DNA of 64,000 bases from Chara braunii. Lineage: Eukaryota > Streptophyta > Charophyceae > Charales > Characeae. Position numbers and translations under genes: made by a program. The notes beneath the pieces were generated by a model. That model was not told the origin of the DNA. It was given only the letters and a program-made list of their open reading frames with translations, and did not search any database. Of this stretch, positions 45,982 to 57,994 are shown in pieces (positions within the stretch are counted from its first letter, which is position 1; each line of letters starts with the position of its first letter). The stretch covers positions 3,221,562-3,285,561 of the forward strand of contig BFEA01000048.1 of assembly GCA_003427395.1 (NCBI GenBank), in the 5' to 3' direction.

Positions 45982-45983
45982 GG

Positions 45984-46003
45984 TGCCGCCGTTGCCGGGG
46001 ATC
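45984..46003 (+). promoter_or_regulatory. Primer-binding site of nested element
   Basis: TGCCGCCGTTGCCGGGGATC starts two bases after the LTR. It differs from the plant tRNA-Asp complement at one position. Confidence 0.85.
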
Positions 46004-49000
46004 TCGGCTGCCTATCGGGGTCCTTAAGTGAACGAACCCAGGTTAAAAGCAGGTTGATGATCCAGACAAAACGATAATTTTTATTAATGGCGTTAGATAA
46101 ATGAGTGATGTGATGATGATTGTAGTGAGATTATACTGTTGAATGGCAGTGTCATGACACACTAGCGATAAGAAATAATTTGGGTTAGGAAGAGATATTT
46201 TGTTCTTACCTAGGGACTCCAATAAGGAAAGTCGTAGGCATTTTATTTAACTAAGCGTTTGAATTTATCATTAAGAAAATCAACGTATTTTGTAAAATTC
46301 ATTCATTTGTGTGAAATTTTCATTCAAGGTAAGCGTATTTACAATGCAGACTCATGTAATGCTATGTACCTGATGACATTTATCTGAGGCTTATTCATTT
46401 ATGATTAGCCACATGAACTGTTTATCTGATTGTATTTATTTAAATAAAATTCTTCTAAGTTTATCTATATAAGCTAGTCAATCTGAATTATTCATTTATA
46501 TCTATTTTATTTTGAATCTATATGCATGGGTTGATTTTTTAAAAGGGGTAGAGATTCTAATATAGAATCCAAGTCCGATTCGGATTCGGAGGTGAATGGA
46601 GTGACCAGTTCCTTATGAAAGTGAATTTCACGAGAAAATTGTCAATGTGTAAAGTCTACCCTAAAGAAAGTTGCAACCCTATGTTATTATTCCGTGAGAG
46701 ATGATTTTGAAGAAGTCATAATCTTGTCTTGTAGGTCGTAGTAAGACCCACACAAAAACTGTGTTCCTGGTCCATAGTGGGGTTTTGTCAATCATTTGTG
46801 GTAAGCAACAAAAAAATTCCCATGAGAAATGAAAGTTAAAAAAAAATCCATTAAAAAAAAAAAAACTTCATATTTATACATTATTATTGCAATGTTCATT
46901 CAATTCTACAATTTTCAGTTTTATCTGATAAGTTCTCGTCTAAATACGAGTTTTCCCTTTCAGCTACATCTATTTGTTCAAGATGGAATGAAAGTCTGAA
47001 CGAGTTTATGAAATGTTTTAATTAAATTTTCATTCTACTACAACAAATATCTTCTTATTTAGATTGGATTAACCTATTTATGAATGAAAATCCTTACTTA
47101 GAATGACAGTCCAATTAAAATATTTAATGAACTCATCCAGACTTTCATTCCATCTCTAGCATGTAGTTCAAATAAGAAGGGATACCCCATTCTTGAAAGG
47201 AAAGTTTTCAAGTAAAACAGAAAATTTTAAAATTGGAATGACATTTTTGAAGATAGAATGAAAATTTGAAATTTAGAATATAATTTTAGTATAAAATGAT
47301 TATTTAATTCTGGATTTTTTTTCTGTTGAGATAACTACACTGCTACTGAGTAGGAGGAAAGTGTTTGAACCTTGTAAGACCATTGCCTTTGAAGGAAGAA
47401 ACTACTGTCGACCACAGAGAGGTAGGGGGTGAATCCCCAACTATTTTTTTGTCAAGTGGGTTCATCTGCATGGGAAGGGATAGGTCATCCCGAAGTATGT
47501 ATGGTAATGTTGTCTACTTTATCAGCAAGGGTCTGCAAGGTGCAAGTGCTGGAATCGCATGGAGATGCAGTTAGGCTTGATCCTTGAGCGGGGCTCAAGA
47601 ATAAGGTGTTATTCCTTTGATAAAAAAATTATACTACCCCTCGACACAATATATTTACGTTAAAGTCTTGGGAAGTAAAATATAATACTTTTTATTGCAT
47701 TTCGATTGAAAAATTTTACTTATTGATGACATCATTATTAATATTTTTTTTTTCAGTATGATGCATAGCATTACAATATACTATTGTTGTTATTTTGTCC
47801 TTAAAAATATATATGATCTACGAACTGAGCCTGATAATTATTTTTTAAGCACACGTCTACGATATTATTCCGATTGAGACCATCTTCCGATTTCGGTTAT
47901 TGGGGTCGTAATGTCTTTGTGTGGTATTTAGTGATAGTGTGGTCATTCCTAATTCTTTTGAGTTGGGATTTTTCCCCAACGTTGAGTATTTGATGACATG
48001 GTAATCACCTTGTATCACTTTCTTAAGTTGGGGTTGTTCATCTCTGAGTACATATGTGGCCTTGAGGCTACTTTTGTTCCTTTGAGTTAGGGTATCCCAA
48101 TTCTATGCATAATAACGACTTGAGACTACCTCTTTGTGTGGCGATCACAATCACTCTCACGTGTGTGGACGTATCGTGATGAATGATGATTTTTTGTGTG
48201 AGGAGGTGTACATGAGGCATCTCGTGTGTTATATGAATGTAAAATGTGTAAGCTGTCTACTTTTCGGTATACTCACGCAACCTGCATACGGACAAATAAT
48301 AGGCTCGAGTATAAGAAGGGGGAGCGCAGTTTGTTCGATGAAAAAATGTGAAAATCCTAAGGGATCTGTGAGTCTTTTGAGACTCAAATGCTCGTTCATG
48401 TCAAATGTTATTTGTTGAGTTGTGGTTAGAACCTACAAGTTGGTCTCTCGGTAATGAGTGTTTTATGGTTGACTCCCCTCCATATGAGAGGTGGTTGTCA
48501 GATTTTATGAGTCTCCCCTTCAAAAGTGAAAGGTGGTTAAGAAATTTAATGACATGGAAAACAGTTTGAATGATAAAGTCTGACGAGAGAGACCAAGAAA
48601 CTGGTTATTTATTGATAAAATTTTGGAAGGTCGCAAATTGGTGAAATTTTGAGAGATGTCTTTAAGATGTGTGGTGTGCTTTACTTTTATCAAGTGAGAG
48701 GTCACGGCCTTGTAAATCTGACATTGATTTTTTATGGATTTTGGAGAGGACGGCGCACTCTTTCTGTTATTCCATAGAGAACTGATAAATGTCTTTTGAG
48801 TAAGACAGACCTTTGCGTAGTTCCGGAGTAGGCTTGAGATTATTGCGACACACCGTTCAGTCACTATGATGTTAAACTTAAGATATATATGAGAGACTCA
48901 GCTAGGGGTTAATCTAACGTCACTAGGGTTCAACCCCTAGTGTTGGCTGCTGACCGGCACAACCTGACAGCGGGTCCACTGCTCACCAAAGAGTAAGGTT

Positions 49001-49679
49001 TGAGGGGTGTGGCCGTCTCAGAGAGTTTTATTCCTGCGGGATGTCCGGGGCACAAGAGCCGAGTCTGTCGTGTTTCTTTAGAGTTCTCATAGATTATTTA
49101 TCAGAAAAAATTGCCTATCGTTGCATAACCAACGAGGGCACTGCTGCTAATATAAAAACACGACGGGTTGTAGATCTGGCTCGATCAACGAGAGTATGGT
49201 GGGTCAAGATGGAGACCTAATTTTTTTGTACTAGACTGAAGGAGGGAACTGTGATAAAAGTTTGTATTTTTCGTGAATGTTTTATGAGAAAGGCGATAAT
49301 GCTTTTAAAAAGTCTCGGTTAGGGTCCGCGTCCCAAATTATGACCCTGCATACAGGACGATGACTAAACAGGACACCCAACGATGAGCCAACTGATGTCT
49401 AGGACAAAGGGAAAGAATTATCAATAACTACTTGAAGGAAACTTAACAATGTAGTAGGAATCAAGTATCCCGGTGTCCAGGGCCTGGTCACAGGAGACCC
49501 AGGTTGAAACTCTTGTAGTGATTAGTTGTGACCGAGAGTCATTTGATAAGATCCTAAAACAGCGTCAAGTTGGCCGATCGGATTGAATCTTTTCTCGTCA
49601 GCATTTGCAGTTATGGATTAATTGATAGTTTGTTATTATTCGAAACGACCAGGACGTCGCTTAACAAGGTCCAGTAAAC
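46004..49679 (+). other. Non-coding interior of nested element
   Basis: AT-rich, with no frame above about 115 codons and no domain. It contains an inverted-repeat element (46,842-47,330). 47,365-47,574 has a short frame of no known family. The last 0.8 kb holds GGCTGCTGACCGGCACAACC and GGGTCAAGATGGAGACC, which recur in the 3' part of the host gypsy. GACGTCGCTTAACAAGG just before the second LTR corresponds to GACATCGCTTAATAGGG before 55,213 and should include the polypurine primer region, though no long purine tract is seen. Confidence 0.6.
46842..47330. mobile_element. AT-rich inverted-repeat (MITE-like) insertion
   Basis: Arms of roughly 170 bases face each other about 47,070. The clearest part is GATGGAATGAAAGTCTG on the left (near 46,981) and CAGACTTTCATTCCATC on the right (near 47,140). 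The match continues outward through GTTCAAG/CTTCTTATTT-type blocks and AT-rich sequence toward AAAAATCCA at both ends. No target duplication could be fixed because the ends are A/T runs. Confidence 0.5.
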
Positions 49680-50190
49680 TGCCCTAGCGAATACCTTTAC
49701 AATGGTATCCAGCCTAGTTTTTGCAAGTGACGAAAAATAAGTTTTGTTTGACATTTGAGTACCTCGCGTGAGTCGTGGTTGCGTTTTGTTCACACCGACT
49801 AAGTGGTCGATTAGGAGTAGAGAGTGTGTGGGCGCGCAAAGGTGCGTATGATAATTCTTATTTTTATGTTATAGATTCATCGTTTCCACCGACAAAAGTT
49901 TGAATTTGATTAAACTAGGAATAAGGTGATCTTCCCTGTTGTTCTGTCCAATGCGACCGTGCAGCACGCGGAACCCGTTCATAAGGGCTTCCACTAGTGT
50001 CAATGTCAACCTTGGGCCGAACACTATTGGTTATGGCATTGGACGTTCAGGGCAGAGGTACGTTGATCGAGGGAGGCAACCAGCGGCGATGGAACATAGG
50101 AGCGACAAACCGTGCTCTACGACGAAGTCCTGCAAAATCCTCTGTGACACGGCCGGGATGGGTCCCCTTGCGAGAGCGATGAGCTCGACA
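49680..50190 (+). repeat. 3' LTR of nested element
   Basis: Begins TGCCCTAGCGAATACCTTTA and ends GAGCTCGACA. It shares GTTTTGTTTGACATTTGAGT, GGAGTAGAGAGTGTGTGGG, CTTGGGCCGAACACTATTGG and CTACGACGAAGTCCTGCAAA with the 5' LTR. By eye the two differ by some 10-15% plus indels, so the insertion is old. Confidence 0.85.
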
Positions 50191-51990
50191 ATGTATCCCA
50201 GGGAATATGAACAGGGATGATGGCATGCGTAAAATCAAATGGGGAAATCTACCAGGGTCAGAAGAGGAGGCACCTCCGGTTCACGGGTTTTAGGAGGAAA
50301 ATGATGAAATGCGCATGCATGTCAAGTGTCGGGCTATGTTCGTTGAGTGTAAGACAATGAGGCAAGGAAATCCGATGTGACACCCACCGTCGAAGTTTGT
50401 GAAGGAACCTGCCTTGATATTACACCTATAATAGAGAATGACTCATAGGGAGAACGGGATGCTGAATGGATGATGGAGTTGGCCTTACCAGAGAACTATA
50501 GAATGATGGATGAACCACGAACGATCGAGGCATGAACACGACAGACAGATGAACAAGTAGCCATGATGAGTAGAATGTATTACCTGACGAACTCACTCTT
50601 ATAAGTTTGATTGAATGATGAGAGTGGGGTTGTGAAAGCTGACGAGATAGTAATGGGGGATAATTACGATTTTCATGAGGAGAAGAAGGGGGAATTCGAG
50701 CAGGGAAAGATCTCAGAAGATTTCCGAGAAGAAGAATATGATGGATATTTCCTAGACATGGGGTTACTTCTTTCAGAAGACAAAAGAGAAAGGGACGTTA
50801 GTAAAAAGACTTTCGGAATGAGAGATCATTATTTAGTAAGAGGTGACCATTTATTCATCAGAGATAAGAGGGGGCCACAACAATGAGTGGTGTGCGGAAG
50901 GAGTCGTCAAATTGATGTCATAGCTGCTCTTCATGACGGGATGGTTGGCGGGCATCGGAGTTTTGGTACAACCTACAAGAAGACAATGAAACTCTTCTAT
51001 TGGGAAGAGATGTTTGCAATGATCCGTAAGTATTGCGAATCATGTGTGTCCTCTCAAGTTTGTTCTCCTGTTAAGTATAAGGAGTCTCCGCACCCCAGGT
51101 ACATCAAAGATGTGGGGGCAGTCGTTCATTTGGACCAATTGGCCATACCACTAGGACTCGGTGGATATAACTATATATTTGATGCTAGAGACAAACCTTA
51201 CCGGGTTTGTTGATGGCAAGGTCATTAGGAGCAAAACTCGGGTGACACTGGCTGAATGCATTAAAGAATACTACATCAGCTATCCATTTGTGATGAAATT
51301 CACAATAGGCAGGGAGTCTGAATTCACATGGGGGGAGGTGAAAAAACTGCTGGAGGATTTGGGAAGGATAGGTAAGTACACGACTTGGGCTCACCCGCAG
51401 GCAAATGCACCGGTCGAAAGAGGCCACAGTATCATTACAAACTTTCTAGCCAAGTGGACAGATGAGAGGTCGAGCCTCTGGCCAAAATTCCTGAGGACTA
51501 CGTTCTTCGTTGATAATATCATTGTGAGAAGAACAACAAGATACGCACCAACGGCTCTTTGGTATGACACGCATGCAACCTTTCCAATATAAAGTTTCTT
51601 GAAGACATGGCGCTGGCAGGACCTCGAGAATTAACTGTCTTTTGAAGAATTATTGCATCTTAGAGCACAACAGATCATCGCCACAAAAAACAAAATTCAG
51701 GAGGTCACCGCAAGGGTGACTGACAGTCGAGGGAAGGACAAGGAAAGGTGGGACAAACTTTCTCGAGTGAGGAATGAGCCATTGAAGGTGGGGGATGTTG
51801 TACTGCTTTACGATTCCTCACTAGAGAAGCAATGGTAGCGAAAACTGGATAAGCGGTGGTTTGGACCCTTTAGGGTCAAGAAACAAGGAACCCACGGTGC
51901 TTATAAATTGGAGGAGCTGAACGGGACGCCAATAAGGGATTGGGTCTCGGGGTCAAGATTCAAAAAGTTCAAGAATAGAGAAGAGATGAG
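50191..51990 (+). pseudogene. Gypsy integrase and end of pol
   Basis: Pol resumes as NMNRDDGMRKIKWGNLPGSE. Then comes 50,611-50,886 (RDHYLVRGDHLFIRDKRG). The zinc-binding HHCC domain follows, with HDGMVGGH and KYCESCVSSQVC. The catalytic core has HLDQLAIPLGLGGYNYIFD (first Asp), TIGRESEFTWGEVKKLLE where other elements have a DxGxEF motif (second Asp lost) and HPQANAPVERGHS (final Glu). The C-terminal part ends with KRWFGPFRVKKQGTHGAYKL and a stop near 51,992. A frame change near 51,190 and several stops make it inactive. Confidence 0.82.
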
Positions 51991-52058
51991 CTGATGAGGA
52001 GGTGAAAAGGATTGTGGGTGAAACTTGCACTTGGCATGGGATACTAATGAAACTTTAA

Positions 52059-53726
52059 ATGGTGTACACTCAATTGAGGCAAGATTGGACCAAAAAGGAA
52101 AAAACTGCAAGAAAAAGGATTGTGGATTGGAAGAGAAAGAGATATATTACAAAGAACAGTTCAGCAGAAAGAAAAGGAGGAGGATGTGCCTTTGAGAAAC
52201 TTGAGGGACAGGCATGGACCACCATCCAAGGAAAGGAAAGGGGGACAAAATAGGTCTTGGAAAAAGGAGAGAAGGGAAAGAAGGAAGTGGAAGTGTCAAG
52301 GGAAAGACCTCGTGAGGCGGGTGAGGCTCCTAGAGCCAGAAGAACTGAAGTTAGAAAATCAGATGAAAAGGGAGAAAAAAGGGTCAGACAGAGGAAGGAT
52401 AAGGTCTTGGAAAAGGAAGAGGTAAAAAAGAGAGGGGCAGACTGTAAAAACTCATTTCAAGGGAGAGAAGAGGCAAAGGAAAAACAGGAGAGCAAGGAAG
52501 AAAGGGCGCAGAAGGGGTAAAAAAAAAAAAAAGATGAAGAGATTATGTAATCAAGATGCTTCAGAATGATGATCTGTTTGTTAACTCCTCTTGGGATGTG
52601 AGATTCGAAAGGATGCTTCTATCAGAACTTGTGGTAAAGTTTAAACATTCAACGAATATGCATAAGTTTTAGATGTTGGACGATAAGTGCACCAGACTCT
52701 TTGAAGAGTATGTGGAGATTGTCAAGAGACTAGGGAGATGGAAAGAGAAAAAAAAAGAAAAAGAGGTTGGTGATGACTTGGATGCTTTGGGGGGAGGGCT
52801 TCAGTCTGAGTTAAAAAAAAACACTGAGCTCTTCAACCAAGGTTTTTTGGATTACATTCATGGGCTTCTGAAAGAAATGCGCGGATTGAAAGAAAAGGAA
52901 AGGGACAGGGATGCTCAGGTAAAAAAGTTCACAGAGGGACTATAGGCATTTAAGGAGGAAGTGAAAAAGTTGAAGAAGAAAAAAAAAGAACTGATAAAGC
53001 AAGTAGATGCACTGGGTTTACTCTAGCACAGAAAAACACGGAACTTGGGGATAAAATAACTGCTAGAGAAAATGTGGAAAAAAAGTTGAGGGTTTGTGCT
53101 CAAAAGTCAGTGAGCAGGAAGAGGAATTGGAGGAGGAAATTGCAGAAAAGAGGAAGATGAGACAAGTTTGAGACAAAAGATGGGAGGAGGTTCTGAAAGG
53201 AATGAAAGAGCTTAAGTTGAGTTTTCAGAAAGGTTGCAAGGAAGGTACAAAGGTAATGAAATGGAAAGTGGAAAGAGGGTTTGAAATAAAAATAACAGGA
53301 AGAGAAAGTGAGGACCCTCTATCAAGAAGGGAAGAGGAAGAGGAAAGGAAGTACGAAGTTGAGGGGAGTGATGACCTCACAAGATTGGGGTCACAAAGTG
53401 AGTCGAGGGTTGTTGAGTCTCGCGCCTCTCAAGGTGAGAATAATAAAAACCTAACTCTGATTCAGCATGAAAGAGCAAAAAAAAAAAGACTCCCAAGCTT
53501 GGAGGTACCAGAAGGATTAAGAAGTGAAGCAGAAACTTCATTTCAACATTGCAGAATGAAGGCAAGGAACAACAAGTTCAAAAGTGGGTGCTTCTTATGT
53601 ACGGAAGAAAGACACTTCAAGGATGATTGTGAAGTACTTGCAAGATACATAGAGTTGGGGATGAATAAGTTTGATTCAAAGGAGGCTGGTAACCAGTACA
53701 GAGCAAGTACTCCCCAGGACTCCTGA
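52059..53726 (+). pseudogene. Coiled-coil/CCHC ORF downstream of pol
   Basis: The pieces are 52,059-52,520 (basic), 52,673-52,945, an interrupted Lys/Glu-rich stretch, and 53,202-53,726. The middle is strongly coiled-coil in look (LLKEMRGLKEKERDRDAQVK; EEELEEEIAEKRKM). Near the end is CFLCTEERHFKDDC at 53,589-53,630, a perfect CX2CX4HX4C knuckle, followed by a short tail. Knuckle plus coiled coil suggests a Gag-like RNA-binding protein. Its place after integrase is unusual for gypsy. It may be an extra structural ORF of this family or the gag of another, otherwise lost, element. Confidence 0.5.
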
Positions 53727-55212
53727 GGGAAGCAGAGTTGAGCTCCACCGAATATTGGGGTTGGTTATCCCATTCTTTGAATAAAGATGAGTAGGAGCAT
53801 GGTTGCCTACTTGCGTTCGAGTTTTGTTCAGTCTATGGATGAATGGGTGTTTCTTTTCTCTTAGGTTTGATAAGCGAAAGGTCATGAATAAATGATAGTA
53901 TATAGGATGCCTAAACATTTATGAGGTTGACATGAGGGTGTGAGAAAATGAGTCACAAACATGATGTAACGTACTGTGTATTTGTATATATGTGATTCAA
54001 AAAGGGGATGAGTTGGTGACCACAAACATTTTTTGCATTGTGAGTGAAACCTTTGGTTGTGTTTTGAGTCTCTGGAATTGATATCCTCCTTCGTCTATCA
54101 CTGTTGGACTCGTATGAGGCCTAAGACGGTGGTAGAGGAACGGGCGGATCAGTATCTTAGGGTCGTATGATCAAAATTTTGGAGTATTGATTATATGTGC
54201 ATATTTGGAAAACCATGCTATGACATGGATAATTTTTTTTCAGTAAATTAAAATATTATAAATACATTTATTTGGATGGGATGTTTTATTTTTGTTGAAT
54301 TCAGACAAACAAAAAGTCAACAGTTATTCATCATTAAATTGAATTTGGATTTGTATATATAAATGACCTCGAGGTGCGTGCTTGACCGAGCTATGATCAA
54401 AGACTTGGAAGGCACAACCATGAATGACAACTTGACGATGATCGGTTGACTTTATGACATTTTAATTTATTATGTTGTATCATTAATCAATTTCAAGGGT
54501 TAACCTGAGGGCATAACTTACCAAGCCTATAGTGAAAAATTGACATCGTTGAGACGTAACTCCCAGCGTGGGCTGCTGACCTAGCATAACGAGGCAGCGG
54601 GCGCTTCGACTTTGGTCTGGAATGGAAATGTGAGGGGATGATCACCCCTATGAAAAAATTTATTCAAGTAGATGTCGGAGGGGTAGAGTTAGTCTTTGAA
54701 TTAGTGAGTTATGAAAGATGGAATGAATATCCCTTTGTTGTGCAACCAACGAAGATAATCGTTGTTAAACAACATCATAACGGGCCGCAGCTCCGTCCTG
54801 ATCAGCAGGATTGTGGTGGGTCAAGATGGAAACTGCTAGCCCTCCTGTATAAGACTAAAGACAGGGTAGCAGACTACCTTAGTTACTCACACTCAAATGT
54901 TGGATGCAAATGTCTCAGTTAGGACCTGCGTCGGAGGGGAAGGATGAAGCACTGTCACACTTGACAATTTCTTGTACTGTAGTACAGATCAAGTATCCCC
55001 ACCTCAAGTCATTAGATTTTATCGAAGATGTAATATAGGAAACCCGGGTTAAAATCCCAGTGGTGGCAATGAAAGACGAGGTGACGATGTCAATCCTGAA
55101 CCATACTTTATTCCAGGGACTCGGATTAGACGATTTGTTTGTCAGAAAACATCTTTGTTTGCATATAGTTCTCTAAGCGATGGGGACATCGCTTAATAGG
55201 GTTCGGGAACAT
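53727..55212 (+). other. 3' internal region of the gypsy element
   Basis: No domain-bearing frame. From about 54,530 it carries GGGCTGCTGACCTAGCATAA, GGCAGCGGGC, GTGGGTCAAGATGGAAAC and ATCAAGTATCCCC, all matched in the 3' interior of the nested element. It ends with GACATCGCTTAATAGGG just before the LTR-like start. The frame 54,638-54,922 is of unknown nature. Confidence 0.5.
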
Positions 55213-55270
55213 TGTCGGAACAAATACCCTTACAAGGGTATTTGCCCTTGTTTTTACAGTGGGCATAGTA
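55213..55270 (+). repeat. LTR start (probable 3' LTR of the host gypsy)
   Basis: TGTCGGAACAAATACCCTTA, then CAAGGGTATTTGCCC and TTGTTTTTAC, match the first 50 bases of the LTR at 45,305 (TGTTGGCGCGAATACCCTTA...). The TGTCG start is the inverse of the CGACA end seen at 37,425. Beyond about 55,270 the match fades, so the LTR is either much diverged or belongs to a different subfamily. Confidence 0.65.
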
Positions 55271-55824
55271 ACATAACGGCTGCTATGGTGGAGCCGGTGC
55301 GAACTGTAGTACGGGGAACGTTATCCTAATGCAGCACCTTGACAGAATCCCCGATCAATAAATTTGAGGCGTATGGGTAGCACGAGTTAGTAATCGAAAA
55401 CATCCTACCATGAAGGGATGGAGAGTCAGCCAAGTTGTATAAGTCGCACAAGAGAATGGTTGAAAATCCGTCCGCACAGTCGAATTAAACAATTGACTAA
55501 GTTCACAAACATCGAGCCGGTAGTATACGAAAAACCCGGCGGTTCATTCCGTTGTGGGCACAAATGTCAAGTACAACTACCTCTACTTGGTGTGATACCA
55601 ACCTACCTACTACTTGTATTTTCGGTTTTCCTTACAGAATGGAGGGGCCTTTTTCCCCACCACTTGAATTTTGTTCATTCCTCCTCTTTATGCGTTATCC
55701 ATTATTGTCTTCTGCCGGAGTGCTCTTCCTTTCCTTCCCCGTGGTGCTTTTCTTCCTACCCCGTACGTATATAGCTGAGCTAGCAATTTAAGATAAAACC
55801 TCATAATAATACTAATACTTATAA

Positions 55825-55855
<31 letters not shown>

Positions 55856-56041
55856 TATTAATAATAATAATAAATTATTAATAATAATAACGATAATAGC
55901 AATAATGATAATAAAATTAACAATAATAATAATAAAAACATAGATAAACGAGCGTATGTAAGATACCCTCTCAATCTGATACAATCATATCAAGAGAGCA
56001 TGTAGCTAAAAAAAGTGAGGTTGTCCGGCGATCAATGACGA
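55271..56041. other. Non-coding stretch with (TAA)n repeats
   Basis: The frame 55,418-55,774 has no recognised domain. 55,806-55,940 is an imperfect TAA/ATA trinucleotide array. No gene is seen. If 55,213 opens a 3' LTR, this is LTR sequence. Confidence 0.45.
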
Positions 56042-56355
56042 AACAACAACCAACATTGCGGGTAAATATGTCCCTTCCTCCCGTCGGTCTTTGTTTTCCT
56101 CCCCATTTCCAACATTCTCCTCCTCCACCAAATTCTTCTTCCCCTCCCTGACCCTTATTACTCATATACTTGTCTTTCCTCTATCCTGTCTTTCTCCCCT
56201 CGTCGCTTTCCCCCTTTTCCTTTCCTCTCCGTATTCCTACCTCTTTTTCTCTCTTTCCCTTTTTCTCTCTTACGCACACTTATACATATATACTCACATA
56301 CACTCATACACAAACATATGCACACACACAAACACACACAAGCAGTACAACATAT
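56042..56355 (-). repeat. Inverted copy of the start of repeat A
   Basis: Read in reverse it matches about 30,880-31,204: shared words include CCCGCAATGTTGGTTGTTG, GAGGAAGGGACATATTTACC, GAGAGAAAAAGAGGT and the GT tract. It stops at the base equivalent to 31,204, while the direct match of copy B starts at the base equivalent to 31,231. Confidence 0.85.
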
Positions 56356-57994
56356 ACTTGGGTTTTCCGATAGGTACATTCGTTTTGGTTGAGCCGTGAG
56401 GTTGGAGACTTACCCGTTGGCGGGTACGTTGCTCCTCGACGCCACCCGGACAGCAACGAGCGCAGAGCCTCCTTTCCAAGTTGCAACACCTCCAAGTCAG
56501 GCGGAATGCGTCGTCGAGAGTGCGGACACGAAGACAACACCACAGTCAAGTCGCAACTGCTCTTCCTGACACATACGAGAAGAGCGAGGGTGGACGTAGT
56601 GATCCACAACTTAGCACCATAGCATAGCAAAGCCCCGACATTTGCGATCTCCACAGGCGACGAGCGAGCTGTCGTGGAAAGCCTTTCGAGAGAGACGACC
56701 CAAGGCCCGAACGACGCTGCAATGATGTTCGTTCGATCGTCAAGAAACGACTCGCCCGCCCTTTGCACACCGAGAAGCACTCAAAACGTGTGCAAAGAGT
56801 CTCTCATAACTCAAATACAAGGTCCTAACACCCATGCCCTTAGCATCGTCATCACCTTTGACAAGGTCGAGGTAAGTGGTCCTATCTTTCCCTTTCCTCG
56901 TCTTCTCCTACTCGTTCTCCCTCTATCCTCTCTCGCTTTCTTCACGATCTCACTCTTCTGCCAAAAGGAGAGCGCATCATGCTCAGAGGTAACGACAATG
57001 GTCATATTCGACCTCCATGCCAACGTTCACGTTCGCTCGTGTGTTCTAGCTTGCTCGCTGTTTGCACTTTTCTTCCTCTGGCATTATCTACTTGCTTTCC
57101 ATAACACTAACTTTTTTCCCGTACTGGCGCACCCGCTTGCTCTTCTCATTCATGCTTTGCTGAATCACTCATCCTAGCCCACGCTTGCGTTTGTTTTCTT
57201 TCCCTCCCCGCTTGCGCTAATGCCAATGCCCGCATGCTAGCTGGTTGGCGCTTGCTATTGCTTGCGCTCATGTTTGCGCCCCCCTTGCAAGCTTTCGTAT
57301 GAATTCACTTCGACTGCGACATCCCAATACTCCTCTTCATCAAATAATCCACTCCTTGATTTGGGGCAGATTCTTTCTTAGTTATTTCAACAAATCTAAT
57401 AATAATAATGCTATTAATAATAATAATAATACCCATAATTTAAATTTTCAAAATTTTTACCCGTAGCACCTTTCATTATTTTCGTGATTGATGAATCTTA
57501 AGGTACTAATGACCCTTATACTTAGGGACAGTCGGAAGCATGTTCTTGAATTGATAATTTGACGTACTACTAATATATATATATATACATATATATATAT
57601 GTTTATATTATTTTATTGTGTATGAAAAAGAAATATAGTTACAACAACCGTATTGGTTTCTCCTCAAAGGTGTGCTGATGCATCTTCCCATGTACGAGCG
57701 AAAGATTCACTTACTTAACATACATTCGATTAGGTAGGATCGATGCCTTTTGCGCTAGGTACTTTCAGTAGTTATGTAGGTGGCAGTTGCGTTTCCTTTC
57801 CACCTACCGATGAACCTAACGTTTAACCTAGGCAGTATCCAGGGCAATAGTTCAAAAGCCCGCATGAAATGAATATCAAATCAGAAAATAAATAAGAGAA
57901 AGAATAAAAATTGAATCGAACTATAACCAATCTTACCTGTCTTATATGGAGAACTGACAGACTTTCGTCACAGGAGAAGCCTAAATCCCAACTA
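56356..57994. other. No gene recognised
   Basis: Long frames (56,304-56,780 minus; 56,674-57,177 plus) overlap in opposite directions and have no domain. 57,030-57,290 repeats CTTGC words. A short TA tract lies near 57,575-57,602. It lies inside the segment inferred to be inverted. Confidence 0.4.

Larger units (their letters stand above)
45305..50190 (+). mobile_element. Nested non-coding LTR retrotransposon
   Basis: Two related LTRs (45,305-45,981 and 49,680-50,190), both running from TG to CGACA, flank 3.7 kb with a tRNA-Asp primer site at 45,984 and no coding capacity. The element splits the host pol just after RNase H: LEH before it and NMNRDDGMRKIKW after it. The 3' internal part (about 48,900-49,679) resembles the 3' part of the host element (54,530-55,212), and the LTR ends match, so this is a non-autonomous member of the same family. 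A clean target duplication is not visible (AACAT left, ATGTA right). Confidence 0.82.
37426..55212 (+). mobile_element. Decayed Ty3/gypsy retrotransposon, internal region
   Basis: Order on the plus strand: primer site (37,428), unidentified ORFs (37,791-40,114), gag and CCHC (about 40,330-41,823), protease (about 42,870), RT (43,747-45,000), RNase H (45,001-45,300), [nested element 45,305-50,190], integrase (50,600-51,990), coiled-coil/CCHC ORF (52,059-53,726), then a 3' region with an LTR-like start at 55,213. RT-RNase H before integrase is the gypsy order. Pol resumes directly across the nested element. All domains carry stops or frameshifts. Confidence 0.82.

Noticed and set aside
45296-50195. 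ACAT/ATGT flanks as a target duplication of the nested element
   Set aside because: They are inverse, not direct, copies; a direct 5-bp duplication is not visible.
51993-52015. CTGATGAGGAGGTGAAAA as a hammerhead core
   Set aside because: No stem II between the two core boxes and no stem III partner.
56031-56045. Second hammerhead candidate (GACGAAAC at 56,036)
   Set aside because: No CTGATGA core or stem II partner lies upstream.
56304-57177. Opposing frames of 158 and 167 codons as host genes
   Set aside because: They overlap head-on, lack domains, splice context or homology I can name, and lie in an inverted repeat-derived segment.
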